Made by a program: the position numbers and the translations under genes. Below the pieces are notes generated by a model. It was not told the DNA's origin. It saw only the letters and a program-made list of their open reading frames with translations, and ran no database searches. From NCBI GenBank assembly GCA_030248065.1, contig JASAMV010002557.1:1-64000 (forward strand): a stretch of 64,000 nt of DNA, given 5' to 3'. This DNA comes from Rhynchonema sp. JSB1_4. Its lineage: Eukaryota > Nematoda > Chromadorea > Monhysterida > Xyalidae. Positions within the stretch are counted from its first letter, which is position 1, and every line of letters begins with the position of its first letter. Positions 35,115-45,595 of the stretch are shown piece after piece.

Positions 35115-37666
35115 GATTGTTGCTGAAGAGCATTCAGTTAAAACAACAAAGTGTGGGGTTTGCAATATGTATATTTCGAAAGTAAATGCAGCTGACTGCG
35201 ATGTTATTGTGCCATGGAAGTTTCAACGATAGCCAGTCCACATGTCCGGTTTGTATAGCAACAAGCCAAACTACGAAACAAGCACATACATACAGATTGA
35301 CGCTTAAAGCGTACGTGAAAAACAGTATAGGGACAATGCTGTGCTAACTGCAACGCACATGAGCAAAACGGCTTATAGTACTGTGGTCAAATCAAGTCGT
35401 CAAATCACATGTTACTCGCGCTCATTTGAAGCTATTGCATTATTCGACGACAGGGCATTATCAAGCCCGCAAATCTGTAAACCCAGGTTTAATGCGTGAT
35501 GAGGTCCTGCTGCTTTGGATGAAGCATCACCGAGCTCGGTTGTGGTTGAGAATTCACGTATCTCGTTGGCTGCCAATCATCACAGTTCAGTGAGTCCCAC
35601 TTTCCACCCCTGTCCCACTTTCCACCCCGTCTCACTGCTTTCCACCCCTATCCCATTTTCCACGCGATATATGAAAAACTGCATCTGTATGTGAAACTCG
35701 GTAAAAAGTTGGTAATGGAGTATGGGTAGTTTCTAGCACCGAATCGGCCATGCCGAATCACCATCGGGGGCATCGGGCTAAAACATAAAGTGGTCCGATT
35801 TGCACATAATATGAACCACCTATCACACTTAGAATTTGACGCTGATTCCAAATATGCTCGTTTCATCCTAATCTGACACCGCACGAAAGAGTGATGATGT
35901 CATGGTGGTCACCATTGGGGGCATCGAACCTTAGATCGGATCTTGAGCAAATCTGGGTGCACTGCAGATGCATTCCGCAGGTTCAGTGACGTGCCTACAC
36001 TTGTACATGCCAATAGCATTGGGTCGTAAACAACATGATCGACAGCTGCTATCCCCAAAACGTGGATAGCACAGTTCGAAGGGGATAAAATTCAGGTCCC
36101 GATTCACCACATTCAAGTGTTGACTGATGTTTCATACGAGCAGGCAGTCGTCAAGCGCAAAAACGATGCAGGTGCAAGAATTCCAAGAAAGCACATACGC
36201 GTGTGGGAGAGTGTAAGGAAAAAGTGCGCTACGTGCAACAGAAACAGAATGCGTGTGAAATAACGAATTGTAAAACGCACCTTTTTACGTTTCGTGAATT
36301 GGTGACATTCATTTGCGTTGCCGATTCATTAGTTTTAATAATTTAGGATAAGACGGGGTGCGCACCCACGCAAGCGTCGGGGTCAAAATGAATGCGCTTT
36401 GCCCCGATCACGAGCGTGGGTCACACCCGTTCGTCTCGTCCAGCCCAATCGCCCACTTGACAGTTGCCAGGGTGGCCTACGTCGTGTAGGGTTTACGCCA
36501 GTGATCGGATCCGAAAGCCCGAAAATCCCTACCGAATCTACCCGATTTACCCTCACACAATTTTGTGTCCTGGCAGAACGATATACCCTCCCTAGCGTTT
36601 TGTACGCTTGTTGACTATGTGACAAAAATAACTTAACACAGTTAATGCATGTGTCAACAAGTGTACATTACAGCACGACTGTATTGTACGCTTGTTGACT
36701 GTATGACATTTATGACAATAATGTTTTGTGCAATCAACAAGTGTACAAAACAGCACGACCGTGTTGTACACTTGTTGACTGTTTGACAAAAATGACATTT
36801 ATGACAAAAATGTTTTTGATATGTCGTCGTTGTCATTATTTTGTTTTTGTGCACATTGTCAGCCAAAACAGCCAAGTATATGCAAAATGCAGGCAAATAT
36901 TGTTTTTGTGATTCCCAATCAGTAAAGAGCGGGAAAATCCAATTTCAAAAGCGCATCGATGTTTTGGGTTGTTCGTTCGTTCCGCCAAGTTATATGTTCG
37001 GTTATATGTTATATGTTCGCGCAGTTTGGCTGGCTGTTATAATTCATCCAATTGCTGAATGCCACGTTATTTGTCATAAATGTCATTTTTGTCATACAGT
37101 CAACAAGTGTACAATACAGTCGTGCTGTTTTGTACACTTGTTGATTGCACGAAACATTATTGTCATAAATGTCATACAGTCAACAAGCGTACAAAACAGT
37201 CGTGCTGTTATGTACACTTGTTGACGCGTGTGACATTTATGACATTTATTATTTTTGTCATATTTGTCATACATTCAACAAGTGTCCACACACGCTAAAA
37301 TGAGCCCTTTTCCACTTTAGTGTCCTGGCAGAATGATATACCCTCCCGAAAATCAGCCCTTTCCCACTTTAGTGTCCTGGCAGAACGATATACCCTCCCG
37401 AAAATGAGCATTGCCCGCACCATCGCATTGACCATACGGTGCGGTGCGAACGCAAGAGAAAAATTTCAAAATTTTGTGGCAAGTTACGGTAGTTGCGAAA
37501 TTTTGCCTTTTTCGATCATTCATTTTTCGTTTTTTATTGTAGTAATTCCGGTAAAAATAGACATTTAATTTTGTTTTGTTTCAGTAGCGAGCACTGTCTG
37601 CAAGAAATAACCCCCTATTAATAATAAAAAGGCGTCTGAGCCGAAGTGCTGTCCAAAAATTCAGTC
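35115..37666. other. Intergenic region between divergent genes
   Basis: No gene is supported. It separates the divergent starts of the ZC2HC1-like and coiled-coil genes, so both promoters should lie here. It contains a CCCACTTTCCACCCC-type repeat at 35586-35662 and the hairpin-rich repeat at 36.6-37.4 kb. Confidence 0.5.
36565..37400. repeat. Palindrome-rich repeat: alternating TTGTACACTTGTTGAC units
   Basis: About ten copies of TTGTACACTTGTTGAC and its complement GTCAACAAGTGTACAA alternate in orientation in two arms (about 36599-36800 and 37095-37290). They are separated by TGACATTTATGACA-like runs, so each arm can form several hairpins and the arms pair with each other. GTCCTGGCAGAACGATATA, followed by CCCTCCC, occurs at both outer edges (36568, 37321, 37375). 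Confidence 0.75.
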
Positions 37667-40600
37667 ATGGAGGAGGAGAAACGACGCCGTCAACTTGCAG
37701 AATCATCAGTATCTGATGACGAAGAAGAATTTGAGGTTGTTGACGCTCCAGCAGAAGGGAACGACTCGGTTAGTGTTCAAACGGTATTTGTCTGTTCTGT
37801 TTGAGCCTTGAGGGCAGTGTGGTCGCGGTCGCAGGCCAATCGACCCAAGATACCGTACAGAGGTGGGAATCGGGCCTGGTCAGTGTAGTTCCTGGTCCGG
37901 CGCGGCGGTTAGTGTACCTACCCCTTTTTTCCGTGAGGCGGTTAGTGTACCTCCCTGGGGGGGAAGGGGGGGGAAGACCCAAAATCAGGAAAGTCACTTT
38001 TTGACAGGGTAGTACTTGGGGGGGGGGGGGGGGGTCCCCCCCCCCCAAATTCATCTATCTATCGTCAACACTTTTTGATTTCATCTATCTATCGTCAACA
38101 CTTATGGGCAAATCTATCTATCGTCAACAAATTCTGGGAACAATCTATCTATCGTCAACACATTTGGACCCCAAAATGGGTATTTTTGCCTCAAAATGGC
38201 TCAAAATCGGTATTTTTTGTCCCAAGATTTAGTACATCTAAGAACATTTTCATTAATATTTACACATTATTACCTACTTAGTGCACTATACTATACCTTG
38301 ATTTTTGGCGACCCCCCACCATCTATCTATCGTCAACAAGTTTGGGTCGACCCCCCCCCCAGATTTCGGACTTGGGTCATCTATCTATCGTCAACACATT
38401 TCGGGTCCCAATCTATCTATCGTCAACACCCTGACCAAGTACTACACTGCTTTTTGAGGTAGAAAATTTGACCTATTTTTACCCCTTTTTGGAAAAAATG
38501 ATTCAGAACAAGGGTATTTTGGCGACTTTTGAGAACATTGACCTAAAAATCACACATTTTAGGCCTAAAAATGCCCATTTTAGGCCTAAAAATGGCCATT
38601 TTAGGCAAAAGTTGAGGCGGTTAGTGTACCTGACACGGCGGTTAGTGTACTAGTGTACCTTGGTCGCGGCGGTTAGTGTACCTCCGGGGGGGGGCGACCC
38701 CCCCTCCCCCCCCCCCAGGAACTACACTGGGCCTGGTTACCTCGACCCGGCCCGGCCCGATGAAGTCCTGGGATCGGTCCGACAGTTCTGGCCGGGAAGT
38801 CCGGCCCGGCCCGACTTTGAAAAAAGTCGGCCCGGCCCGATTTTTTTGTGCCCGAATTTTTCTGATGATACTTTGAAGAAAATTTTTTGGTGCAAAAATT
38901 ACAGTTTTTTGTTTAAAAATACCTGAAAATCATAGAAGTCGCTCCTAAGCTGCTGAATCGCAAGAAATTTTGGCTAATTTACCGTAAAAAGTCACGATTA
39001 TTTGTTGAAATTCGATGATGTCGGGCTTTTTCGGGCCGACCATCCCGGCCCGAGCGTTCGGGGCGGAAACCTCAACCCGATTCCCACCTCTGATACCGTA
39101 GGGTTTCGGACTCGGAGTTACTCGAGATTCCCCCAGAGGCGGCACTCCTGGAGTATGGCGGAGGCGGACCCAATAGAAAATGCTTAGGCTCAGGCTCAGA
39201 GGCCGCGATTTTGGGCTTTTGGCTCGGGCCGGGCCGGGCCGGATATTTGGAGGGTCGGGCCGGGCCGGGCCGGGCACCCCGGCCCGAAGCTTCTGAAGTG
39301 ACTTATTTTACTGAAAAAGTAGGGTTCTTTTGTCAAAAATACTAAAATTTCTGACGGATTCAGCAAGTAAGTGATCAGTATTGTCCAGTAGTGTGGCTAC
39401 CCAGGCGTGCAATCAACCTACTGTACCACCAGAAAGGCCTGCAACGGAGGTCGCAATCGGGCCGGCCCGGGCCGGGCCGGGCCGCGATTTTGGGCTTTTG
39501 GCTCGGGCCGGGCACCCCGGCCCGAAGCTTCTGAAGTGACTTATTTTACTGAAAAAAGTAGGGTTTTTTTGTCAAAAACACTAAAATTTCTGACGGATTC
39601 AGCAAGTAAATGATCAGTATTGTCCAGTAGTGTGGCTACCCAGGTGTGCAATCAACTTACTGTACCACCAGAAAGGCCTGCAATCAACCTACCTACTGTA
39701 CCGGCCGAGCTAGGGGGGAACAAAAATTTTTGTGTCTAAATTTAGATCCAAATGCACTCTAAAACCCTCATTTCGCGCAATTTTTCGATTATTTGGAGTG
39801 AAAAATATCGATTTTATACCATTTTGGGCCAAAAATAGCAACCTACTGTACCAGCCGGGGGCGGCGGTACCTACTGTACCAGGATGGCGCGTCATCGACC
39901 TTACCTACCTACTGTACCTAGGGGGGACCCCCACCCCCCAGCCACACCATTGGTATTGTCTATCTGGCGACTTTTTTTTATGGAAAACAATGAATTTTAA
40001 ACCAAAAAAATAGATTCAAAAATCGCCAAAATTATGACAAAAATTGGGTTAAAATCTGAGCCAAAAATTTGGGCCGGGCCGGGCCGGAGATTTGGGGGTT
40101 CGGGCCGGGCCGGGCCGGAGATTTGGGGGTACGGGTCGGGCCGGGCCGGAGATTTGGGGGCTCGGGCCGGGCCGGGCCGGCCAAACCCGGCCCGATTGCG
40201 ACCTCTGGCCTGCAATCAACCTACCTACTGTACCGGGCGAGCTTGGGGGACAAAATTTTTTATGTCTAAACTTAGATGAAAATGACTCTAAAACCCTCAT
40301 TTCGCGCGCAGCGCGCGATTTTTCGATTATTTGGAGTGAAACATATCGATTTTATACCATTTTGAGCCAAAAATAGCAACCTACTGTACCAGCCGGGGGG
40401 CGGCGACCTACCTGGCTACTGTACCAGGATGGCGCGTCATCCAGGGTAGTACTTGGGGGTGGTGGGGGGGGGGGGGGGGGGTCCCCCCAAATTCATCTAT
40501 CTATCGTCAACACTTTTTGATTTCATCTATCTATCGTCAACACTTATGGGCAAATCTATCTATCGTCAACAAATTCTGGGAACAATCTATCTATCGTCAA

Positions 40601-43600
40601 CACATTTTGAACCCAAAATGGGTATTTTTGCCTCAAAATGGCTCAAATCGGTATTTTTTGTCATAAATAGGCAAAAAATCGCGCGCTACGCGCGGATTTA
40701 GTACATCTTAGTACATTTTCATTAATATTTACACATTATTACCTACTTAGTATACTATACCTTGATTTTTGGCGACCCCCCCACCATCTATCCATCGTCA
40801 ACAAGTTTGGGTCGACCCCCCCCCCAGATTTCAGACTTGGGTCATCTATCTATCGTCAACACATTTCGGGTCCCAATCTATCTATCGTCAACACCCTGAC
40901 CTGACCAAGTACTACACTGGCGTCATCTACCTTACCTGCCTACTGTACCTAGGGGGGACCCCACCCCCCAGCCACACCATTGGTATAGTCTACCTGGCGA
41001 CTTTTTCATGGAAAACAATAAATTTTCAACCAAAAAAATAAATTCAAAAATCGCAAAAATTATGACAAAAATTGGGTTAAAATCTGAGCCAAAAATTCGG
41101 GCCGGGCTGGGCCGGAGTTTGGGGGTTCGGGCCGGGCCGGAGATTTGGGGGTACGGGTCGGGCCGGAGATTTGGGGGCTCGGGCCGGGCCGGGCCGGCCA
41201 AACCCGGCCCGATTGCGATTACATATATTAAACAAAACGGCTGCATTGGGATTACATATATTAAACAAAAATTTATATATATTATTGCATTAAAAAAGCC
41301 GGCAACCTCCAATTATTTGGCGAAGGAAACAAATCCTGACACATGCAATTTTACTGCAAAATTGGCCTAGGTACTTTTTGACATTTTGGCCGAAAATTGG
41401 CCCACAATGACCATTCTTGGGTGTTTGCGATTTTTAGGGGTTCCGAGGTCGAAAAACACCTATTTTTACCTTTGAAAAACATAAATCCACTTACTCGAGG
41501 TCGAGATACCTGTTGCCTGTTGGGGTCGGCTGTCGGCTCGAGATAGATACCCTTTCCCCATACCGACAGTGCGGGCCGGGAAGTCCGGCCCGGCCCGGCC
41601 CTGCGTGACCATGGGAAAACCGGGCCCGGTCCGATTTTTTTGACCAATTCTTTCTGATGGATTTTTAGTTTCGTCAAAGAAGCAAGGTTTTTACACAAAT
41701 GTGACCGCTCTAAACTAAAAATTGCAAATAACAAGACCAAATCCAGTGCCAAATCCTTACGAAAAACCGTGGTTTTTTTTGAACCACGATTTTTTCAATA
41801 TTTGGGCCATGTCGGGCAGGGAAGTTCGGCCCGGCCCGGCCCAAGGTGCGGGCCGGCCTGATTGACACCTCTGCCCCCTAAAGTACACTAACCGCCTCAA
41901 CTTTTGCCTAAAATAGGCATTTTTAGGCCTAAAATGGGCATTTAAGGGCCTAAAAGGGGTGATTTTTACTGCTGGGAAAAGTTCACTTTGCCGACTTTTT
42001 TTAGAAAATCAAAAAAAATTGAACAATAAAAAAACGCTTTTTTCTTTTTTTCAACGCTCATTCTGACTGACAATAACCTGTGCAGCCATTCATAGGACGA
42101 TGACGACAACATGAGCTTGATGTCCGCGTCTCCCGTTGTTGTCAAAGACGATCCAGTCCAAGCCAAGCCACCCAATCCGACGCCAGATGTCACCGACAGC
42201 AGCGGCAGTGCGTCAAAAGCCACAACTCCAAATGAGACGGATACACCGGTGCTCGGATACGATGTGACTGTTTGCGATGACAAGGACGGCAATCGTGGAG
42301 ACATGACGCCGCCGGCAGAAGGAACCGTGTCGCCGGTCGGGTCGGTGCAGGTGTGTTTGTCTGCACGTGCGGATGAAAAAAAGCTTTCTTTCGACAGTTT
42401 CAGGAGGTGGAAAAGAAGGAAACACCGCACCCGCTTGGAAACATTTTTTTAGAAAGCTGTTTGTCATAGGTTGTTCGCTAAATTCAAAAAATTCTTGAGG
42501 CGGACTTTGGCCGAAGGCCCGAGGTGTAAAAGCGACTTGTTTTAATCATTTGGGCCGTAATAAGTGTCAAAAACACCCAAACACTATGTCACTGTCCGTA
42601 GTAACGTTAGCGTGGGTCCAAGACACGTTATTTTGGGTTCCCCTATCCTTATACATTGCGGTTTTTCATCGGTTTTTTTGGGAAATTTTTTCCAAAAATG
42701 CAAAAAACCCTGGTTTCCCGCAGGTATACGTTTGTGAGTGCGTGTTTGGAGAGAAATGTGCAGCAAAGCAGCAGAGTGATCTAAATTAAACTTACCGCCA
42801 GAGTTGGTCTTTATCACTGCACTTTTATTGGCAGCTGCAATCGTGGGAACAAGTTGATAATCTGCGCGCCGAGCTCATGTTGCAACAATCGATCATCACC
42901 GAAACGGTTGGCCAATTGCAGAATCGACAGTCGGACAACGAGAAAAAGGTTAATAAAAACGTGGCTGGCGATGAGAAGCACAGTTTTTCTTGACTCGTAG
43001 AGGGCCATTTTTGTTTGACTGACAGGTGTGAAATATTTCAGCTGTCCGATGTCACGGCTGAACGAGATGCCCTGCAAACGGGCAACGATGAGCTGAAACG
43101 TCTATTGAAAATGACCGAGGTCACTTTGACGGACAAAAGGGTGGAGGAGAAACGGCTCAGGTGCTTTTTGTTTTTATCGTCTTCTGAAATGATCGGTATT
43201 TGTGTCTTTTCTGTCGTAATTACAACTTTCAGTGCACTCGTGGACGAGTATTATGCAAAATTGTGCCGCAGCGAAGAAGTGATCCAATATTACGAGCAAG
43301 CCAGTCGCGAGCGCTCGAATTCAGGTCCTAACTTCAACTTTTGTGTTCAATTGTCAAATTTCCAAAGAATTGGCATGAGTTTGGTGGCGCTGGGCATATT
43401 TCTTGGCAGTTTTGCAATGTTGTGTTTCGTGCAGGCACTACCACAAGTTCACCAGTGATTCCCGCATCGACAGCCGCTCTACAGCAGCAGGTCGACAATT
43501 TGCGCGCCGAATTGGGCGAGAAAAAGGTGCGACAGTTTTTATTCACGAAAATTATCAAAGGATTTTACTGTCAGAATATTTGTTTGTTGCAGAAAACCAT

Positions 43601-44714
43601 CGATCAAATGAATGCAGCGCTGGCAGAGGCCAATCAGCGCGCGACGAGCATGGCCGATAAGTTGCAGGAACAGGATTCAATGCTGGAGTTTTACAAAGAG
43701 CAGGTGAAGCAAAGTTGTGTGTATTTTACGATTTGAGGATATCAAAAGTCTAGTATAGTGATTGTTATCCGGAATTTCAGCGCGCTGATGATGAAAAGGT
43801 TTTGGCCGAAACGCGTGAACAGTACGAGACGCACATAGAAGTGCTCAGACAGGAGGTGAAACGGCTGCAGGTGCGACAGCGAACGGTAAATTTGGCTGAG
43901 TTATTGAAATCATCACAACCCCGACCCCGTTCGACTAGTTGTCAAGTGCAAATTTGTGTTTCAATAACTTTGTAAGCTGCTGTCTCGTTATAAACTCAAG
44001 CCGATGGGATTCACTCTTAATCAGTGTCAGTTGTAATGACAAGCGTTATCACCCGGTAAGCCTTGATATAGCCTTGTATCCAAAACGGTATTGATCCTCA
44101 AGTTTGATGTCGTCGGCCCATGGCACCCTGTGTTGATTTTCTCCATTCCTCCACAATGTCTTTCACAGGAATCGACGACAGCGTCAACGAGCAGCGACGA
44201 ATCGTTCTCCACATCCAATGATCGCGTGATCGCCCGTTGTCCCGGATGTGAACAGCCAATCAGCGATCGCCAACTCGAACAGCACATCAGGTTGGTCGGA
44301 TATTTCTTTTTTCTTTGGTTTGTTGGAAAAAACGTGTTGTGGTGGTGGCATAGTTTCTAGACACTATAAAATTTCGTGAAATACGACCGATATTTCCCGG
44401 AAGGTGAGGTTTTTTCGGTTTTCTACGGTCCCAGAAACGGGTTTTTCATCGGCCAGTAAGAATAGAAGCAGTGGGAGCCAAGTTCACGCTTGATCGGCTG
44501 GTCCAACCTAATAGTGTCATCAATACACAAGCAACCTCAAAACACGCATGAGCCTCAAAGGCAGGACATATCCGATCACCAAGTTCGACACGGTTGCGTA
44601 ATTTTTTCCAGAGAGTGTGACAAAGTGCCACAGCATCCAGCCGCCGAAGGCCAGCAGAACCAGCAACGCCTCGATCGTATGATGTATGGACAATTGATGG
44701 ATTTGTTTCATTGA
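37667..44714 (+). CDS. Optineurin/NEMO-like coiled-coil protein with C-terminal C2HC finger
   Basis: Exons 37667-37768, 42096-42350, 42835-42948, 43042-43160, 43233-43324, 43435-43526, 43593-43703, 43781-43870, 44169-44290 and 44612-44714; phases close, 399 residues. The acidic N-terminus SVSDDEEEFEVV contains FEVV, which fits the LC3-interacting pattern [FWY]xx[LIV] with acidic and Ser residues before it. Residues ~85-120 are Pro/Ser/Thr-rich. About 200 residues of coiled coil follow, including KLQEQDSMLEFYKEQRADDE, placed like the ubiquitin-binding UBAN segment. The C-terminal finger CPGCEQPISDRQLEQHIREC (Cys-x2-Cys, His-x3-Cys) resembles that of optineurin and NEMO. The order motif, coiled coil, finger is that of optineurin, an autophagy receptor; similarity is structural and sequence identity is low, so orthology is an inference. 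A candidate exon at 42404 was left out because it has no usable donor. The first intron (4.3 kb) is filled with transposons. Confidence 0.7.
37881..38729. mobile_element. hAT-like element with GGCGGTTAGTGTACCT repeats
   Basis: Ends CAGTGTAGTTCCTGG / CCAGGAACTACACTG and a perfect 8-bp duplication GGCCTGGT (37873-37880, 38730-38737). GGCGGTTAGTGTACCT is repeated at both sides. It hosts the element at 38005-38449. Confidence 0.92.
38005..38449. mobile_element. hAT-like element with CATCTATCTATCGTCAACAC repeats, copy 1
   Basis: Ends CAGGGTAGTACTTGG / CCAAGTACTACACTG and a perfect 8-bp duplication CTTTTTGA (37997-38004, 38450-38457). The 20-bp unit CATCTATCTATCGTCAACAC and variants occur about eight times on both sides, next to long G and C runs. 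Confidence 0.9.
39445..40207. mobile_element. GGGCCGGGCC-family element inserted in the outer CCTACTGTACC element
   Basis: Ends CGGAGGTCGCAATCGGGCC / GGCCCGATTGCGACCTCTG and a perfect 8-bp duplication GCCTGCAA (39437-39444, 40208-40215). It carries its own CCTACTGTACC-family insert (39625-39952) at the same internal position as the copy at 27894-29162. Confidence 0.9.
39625..39952. mobile_element. CCTACTGTACC-family element, inner copy
   Basis: Ends CAGTAGTGTGGCT / AGCCACACCATTG and a perfect 8-bp duplication GTATTGTC (39617-39624, 39953-39960). Confidence 0.9.
40442..40919. mobile_element. hAT-like element with CATCTATCTATCGTCAACAC repeats, copy 2
   Basis: Same ends as the copy at 38005, with a perfect 8-bp duplication GCGTCATC (40434-40441, 40920-40927). 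Unlike copy 1 it keeps the TCGCGCGCTACGCGCGG core. Confidence 0.92.
41219..42095 (+). repeat. Remaining part of intron 1: repeat fragments
   Basis: It contains a tandem pair of GATTACATATATTAAAC, further GGCCCGG stretches ending GATTGACACCTCTG (41850-41873, a right end of the CAGAGGTG type) and single GTACACTAACCGCC units. Exon 2 follows at 42096. Confidence 0.5.
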
Positions 44715-45595
44715 ATTGGTTTGAGTAAATGAGTTGGTAATCAAGAAATAGTTAAGGTTGATCTGAATTATTATTCCCTGTGATTTGCATTCGTATTGTT
44801 TGTTGTCGCCAGATACATGCGTGCTTGCTGCTATAATATCGATAACTGTTTCGAAAATTTGTTTGTGAATGAAAATTATCTTTATGCTTTTCAACTACGT
44901 AATATCCGTCGTTTTTTGCTGTAATTTCTGCTTTGTACTTCCCTACAAGTAATTTTACATTTTGGCTGTCAGGTCTACAAACTGATTCTGTTATTCAACT
45001 TTTATTGCAATCAACTATGCCGTGAGTGAGTGTTGATAATCGTGTTCATCATGTGTAATTTTTTGCCAGTTTATTCCTCCTTGTAATATATTTGTTAGCA
45101 GTTCCGTTGTGGGCAGTCGGGTATTCTAAAAAGATCGGTGAGTAGCTTTCAGTTCAATGGCCTTTCTTTCTGCGTTTGTCTGATCTAGTTACAGATGTGT
45201 GCATGATCATGAAAACATATTTTTGCTGTGATCTTCAATGGATGGAGCAGATGCTGTATGCACGTTAATGTTACTGAATGCGAAATAATATTTTCTCCTT
45301 CCTTCACAGCTGTCAATGAAATCCCACTTGTCAGCATCAAATGGAAAAGCTGTACAGCGTATTGAGTGATATCATCCAAGGACTATGTTTATGTTTGGTA
45401 AAGCTTTCTGTTTGCTTTTGCTTTGTATGCATCGTTCTTCTTAGCATATTATGCTTTCTGGATGAAAAAATATACGTTGATCAACGTGTGATTTGTTGTG
45501 GACAAAAGTCGTATGTTCGACGTGCACTTATCTCTGTTGTGGACGGTGTGGCGTTCTGCGTTGATATCGTTTTGATTTCAGTCGAGCACGACAAA
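44715..45595 (+). other. Intergenic region before WDR46
   Basis: AT-rich, no supported coding exon. A splice-acceptor-like TTTGATTTCAG lies 14 bp before the WDR46 ATG; it may end an untranslated first exon's intron or be a trans-splice site. Confidence 0.45.

Larger units (their letters stand above)
37858..39092. mobile_element. hAT-like element CAGAGGTGGGAATCGGG
   Basis: Perfect 17-bp inverted ends CAGAGGTGGGAATCGGG / CCCGATTCCCACCTCTG and a perfect 8-bp duplication ATACCGTA (37850-37857, 39093-39100). It is rich in GGCCCGG and hosts the element at 37881-38729, inserted only 23 bp from its left end. Confidence 0.9.
39386..40982. mobile_element. hAT-like element of the CCTACTGTACC family, outer copy
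   Basis: Ends CAGTAGTGTGGCT / AGCCACACCATTG with flanks GTATTGTC and GTATAGTC (7 of 8). It contains two other insertions (39445-40207 and 40442-40919). Confidence 0.8.
37813..41218. repeat. Multi-level nest of hAT-like elements in intron 1
   Basis: Almost the whole intron consists of elements inserted into one another (listed separately). The left edge (CAGTGTGGTCGCGG, 37815) and the stretch 39093-39196 (GGTTTCGGACTCGG...) belong to a partly lost element of the TATCTCGAG family. From 39197 an incomplete GGGCCGGGCC-family copy runs to about 41218, where its right end is cut at GATTGCGA. Confidence 0.8.

Noticed and set aside
36592..37298. Several short Cys/His-rich frames
   Set aside because: They are the translation of the alternating hairpin units on both strands.
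38040..40900. CRISPR array, suggested by regularly repeated 20-bp CATCTATCTATCGTCAACAC units
   Set aside because: Spacers are irregular, repeats sit inside transposon ends with 8-bp target duplications, and the genome is eukaryotic.
42404..42466. Extra exon of the coiled-coil gene starting GAGGTGGAAAAG
   Set aside because: It has an acceptor, but the frame meets a stop before any donor; joining 42350 to 42835 keeps phase.
45341..45595. N-terminal hydrophobic extension of WDR46
   Set aside because: The in-frame extension is not part of the WDR46 family and ends in an acceptor-like sequence just before the ATG.
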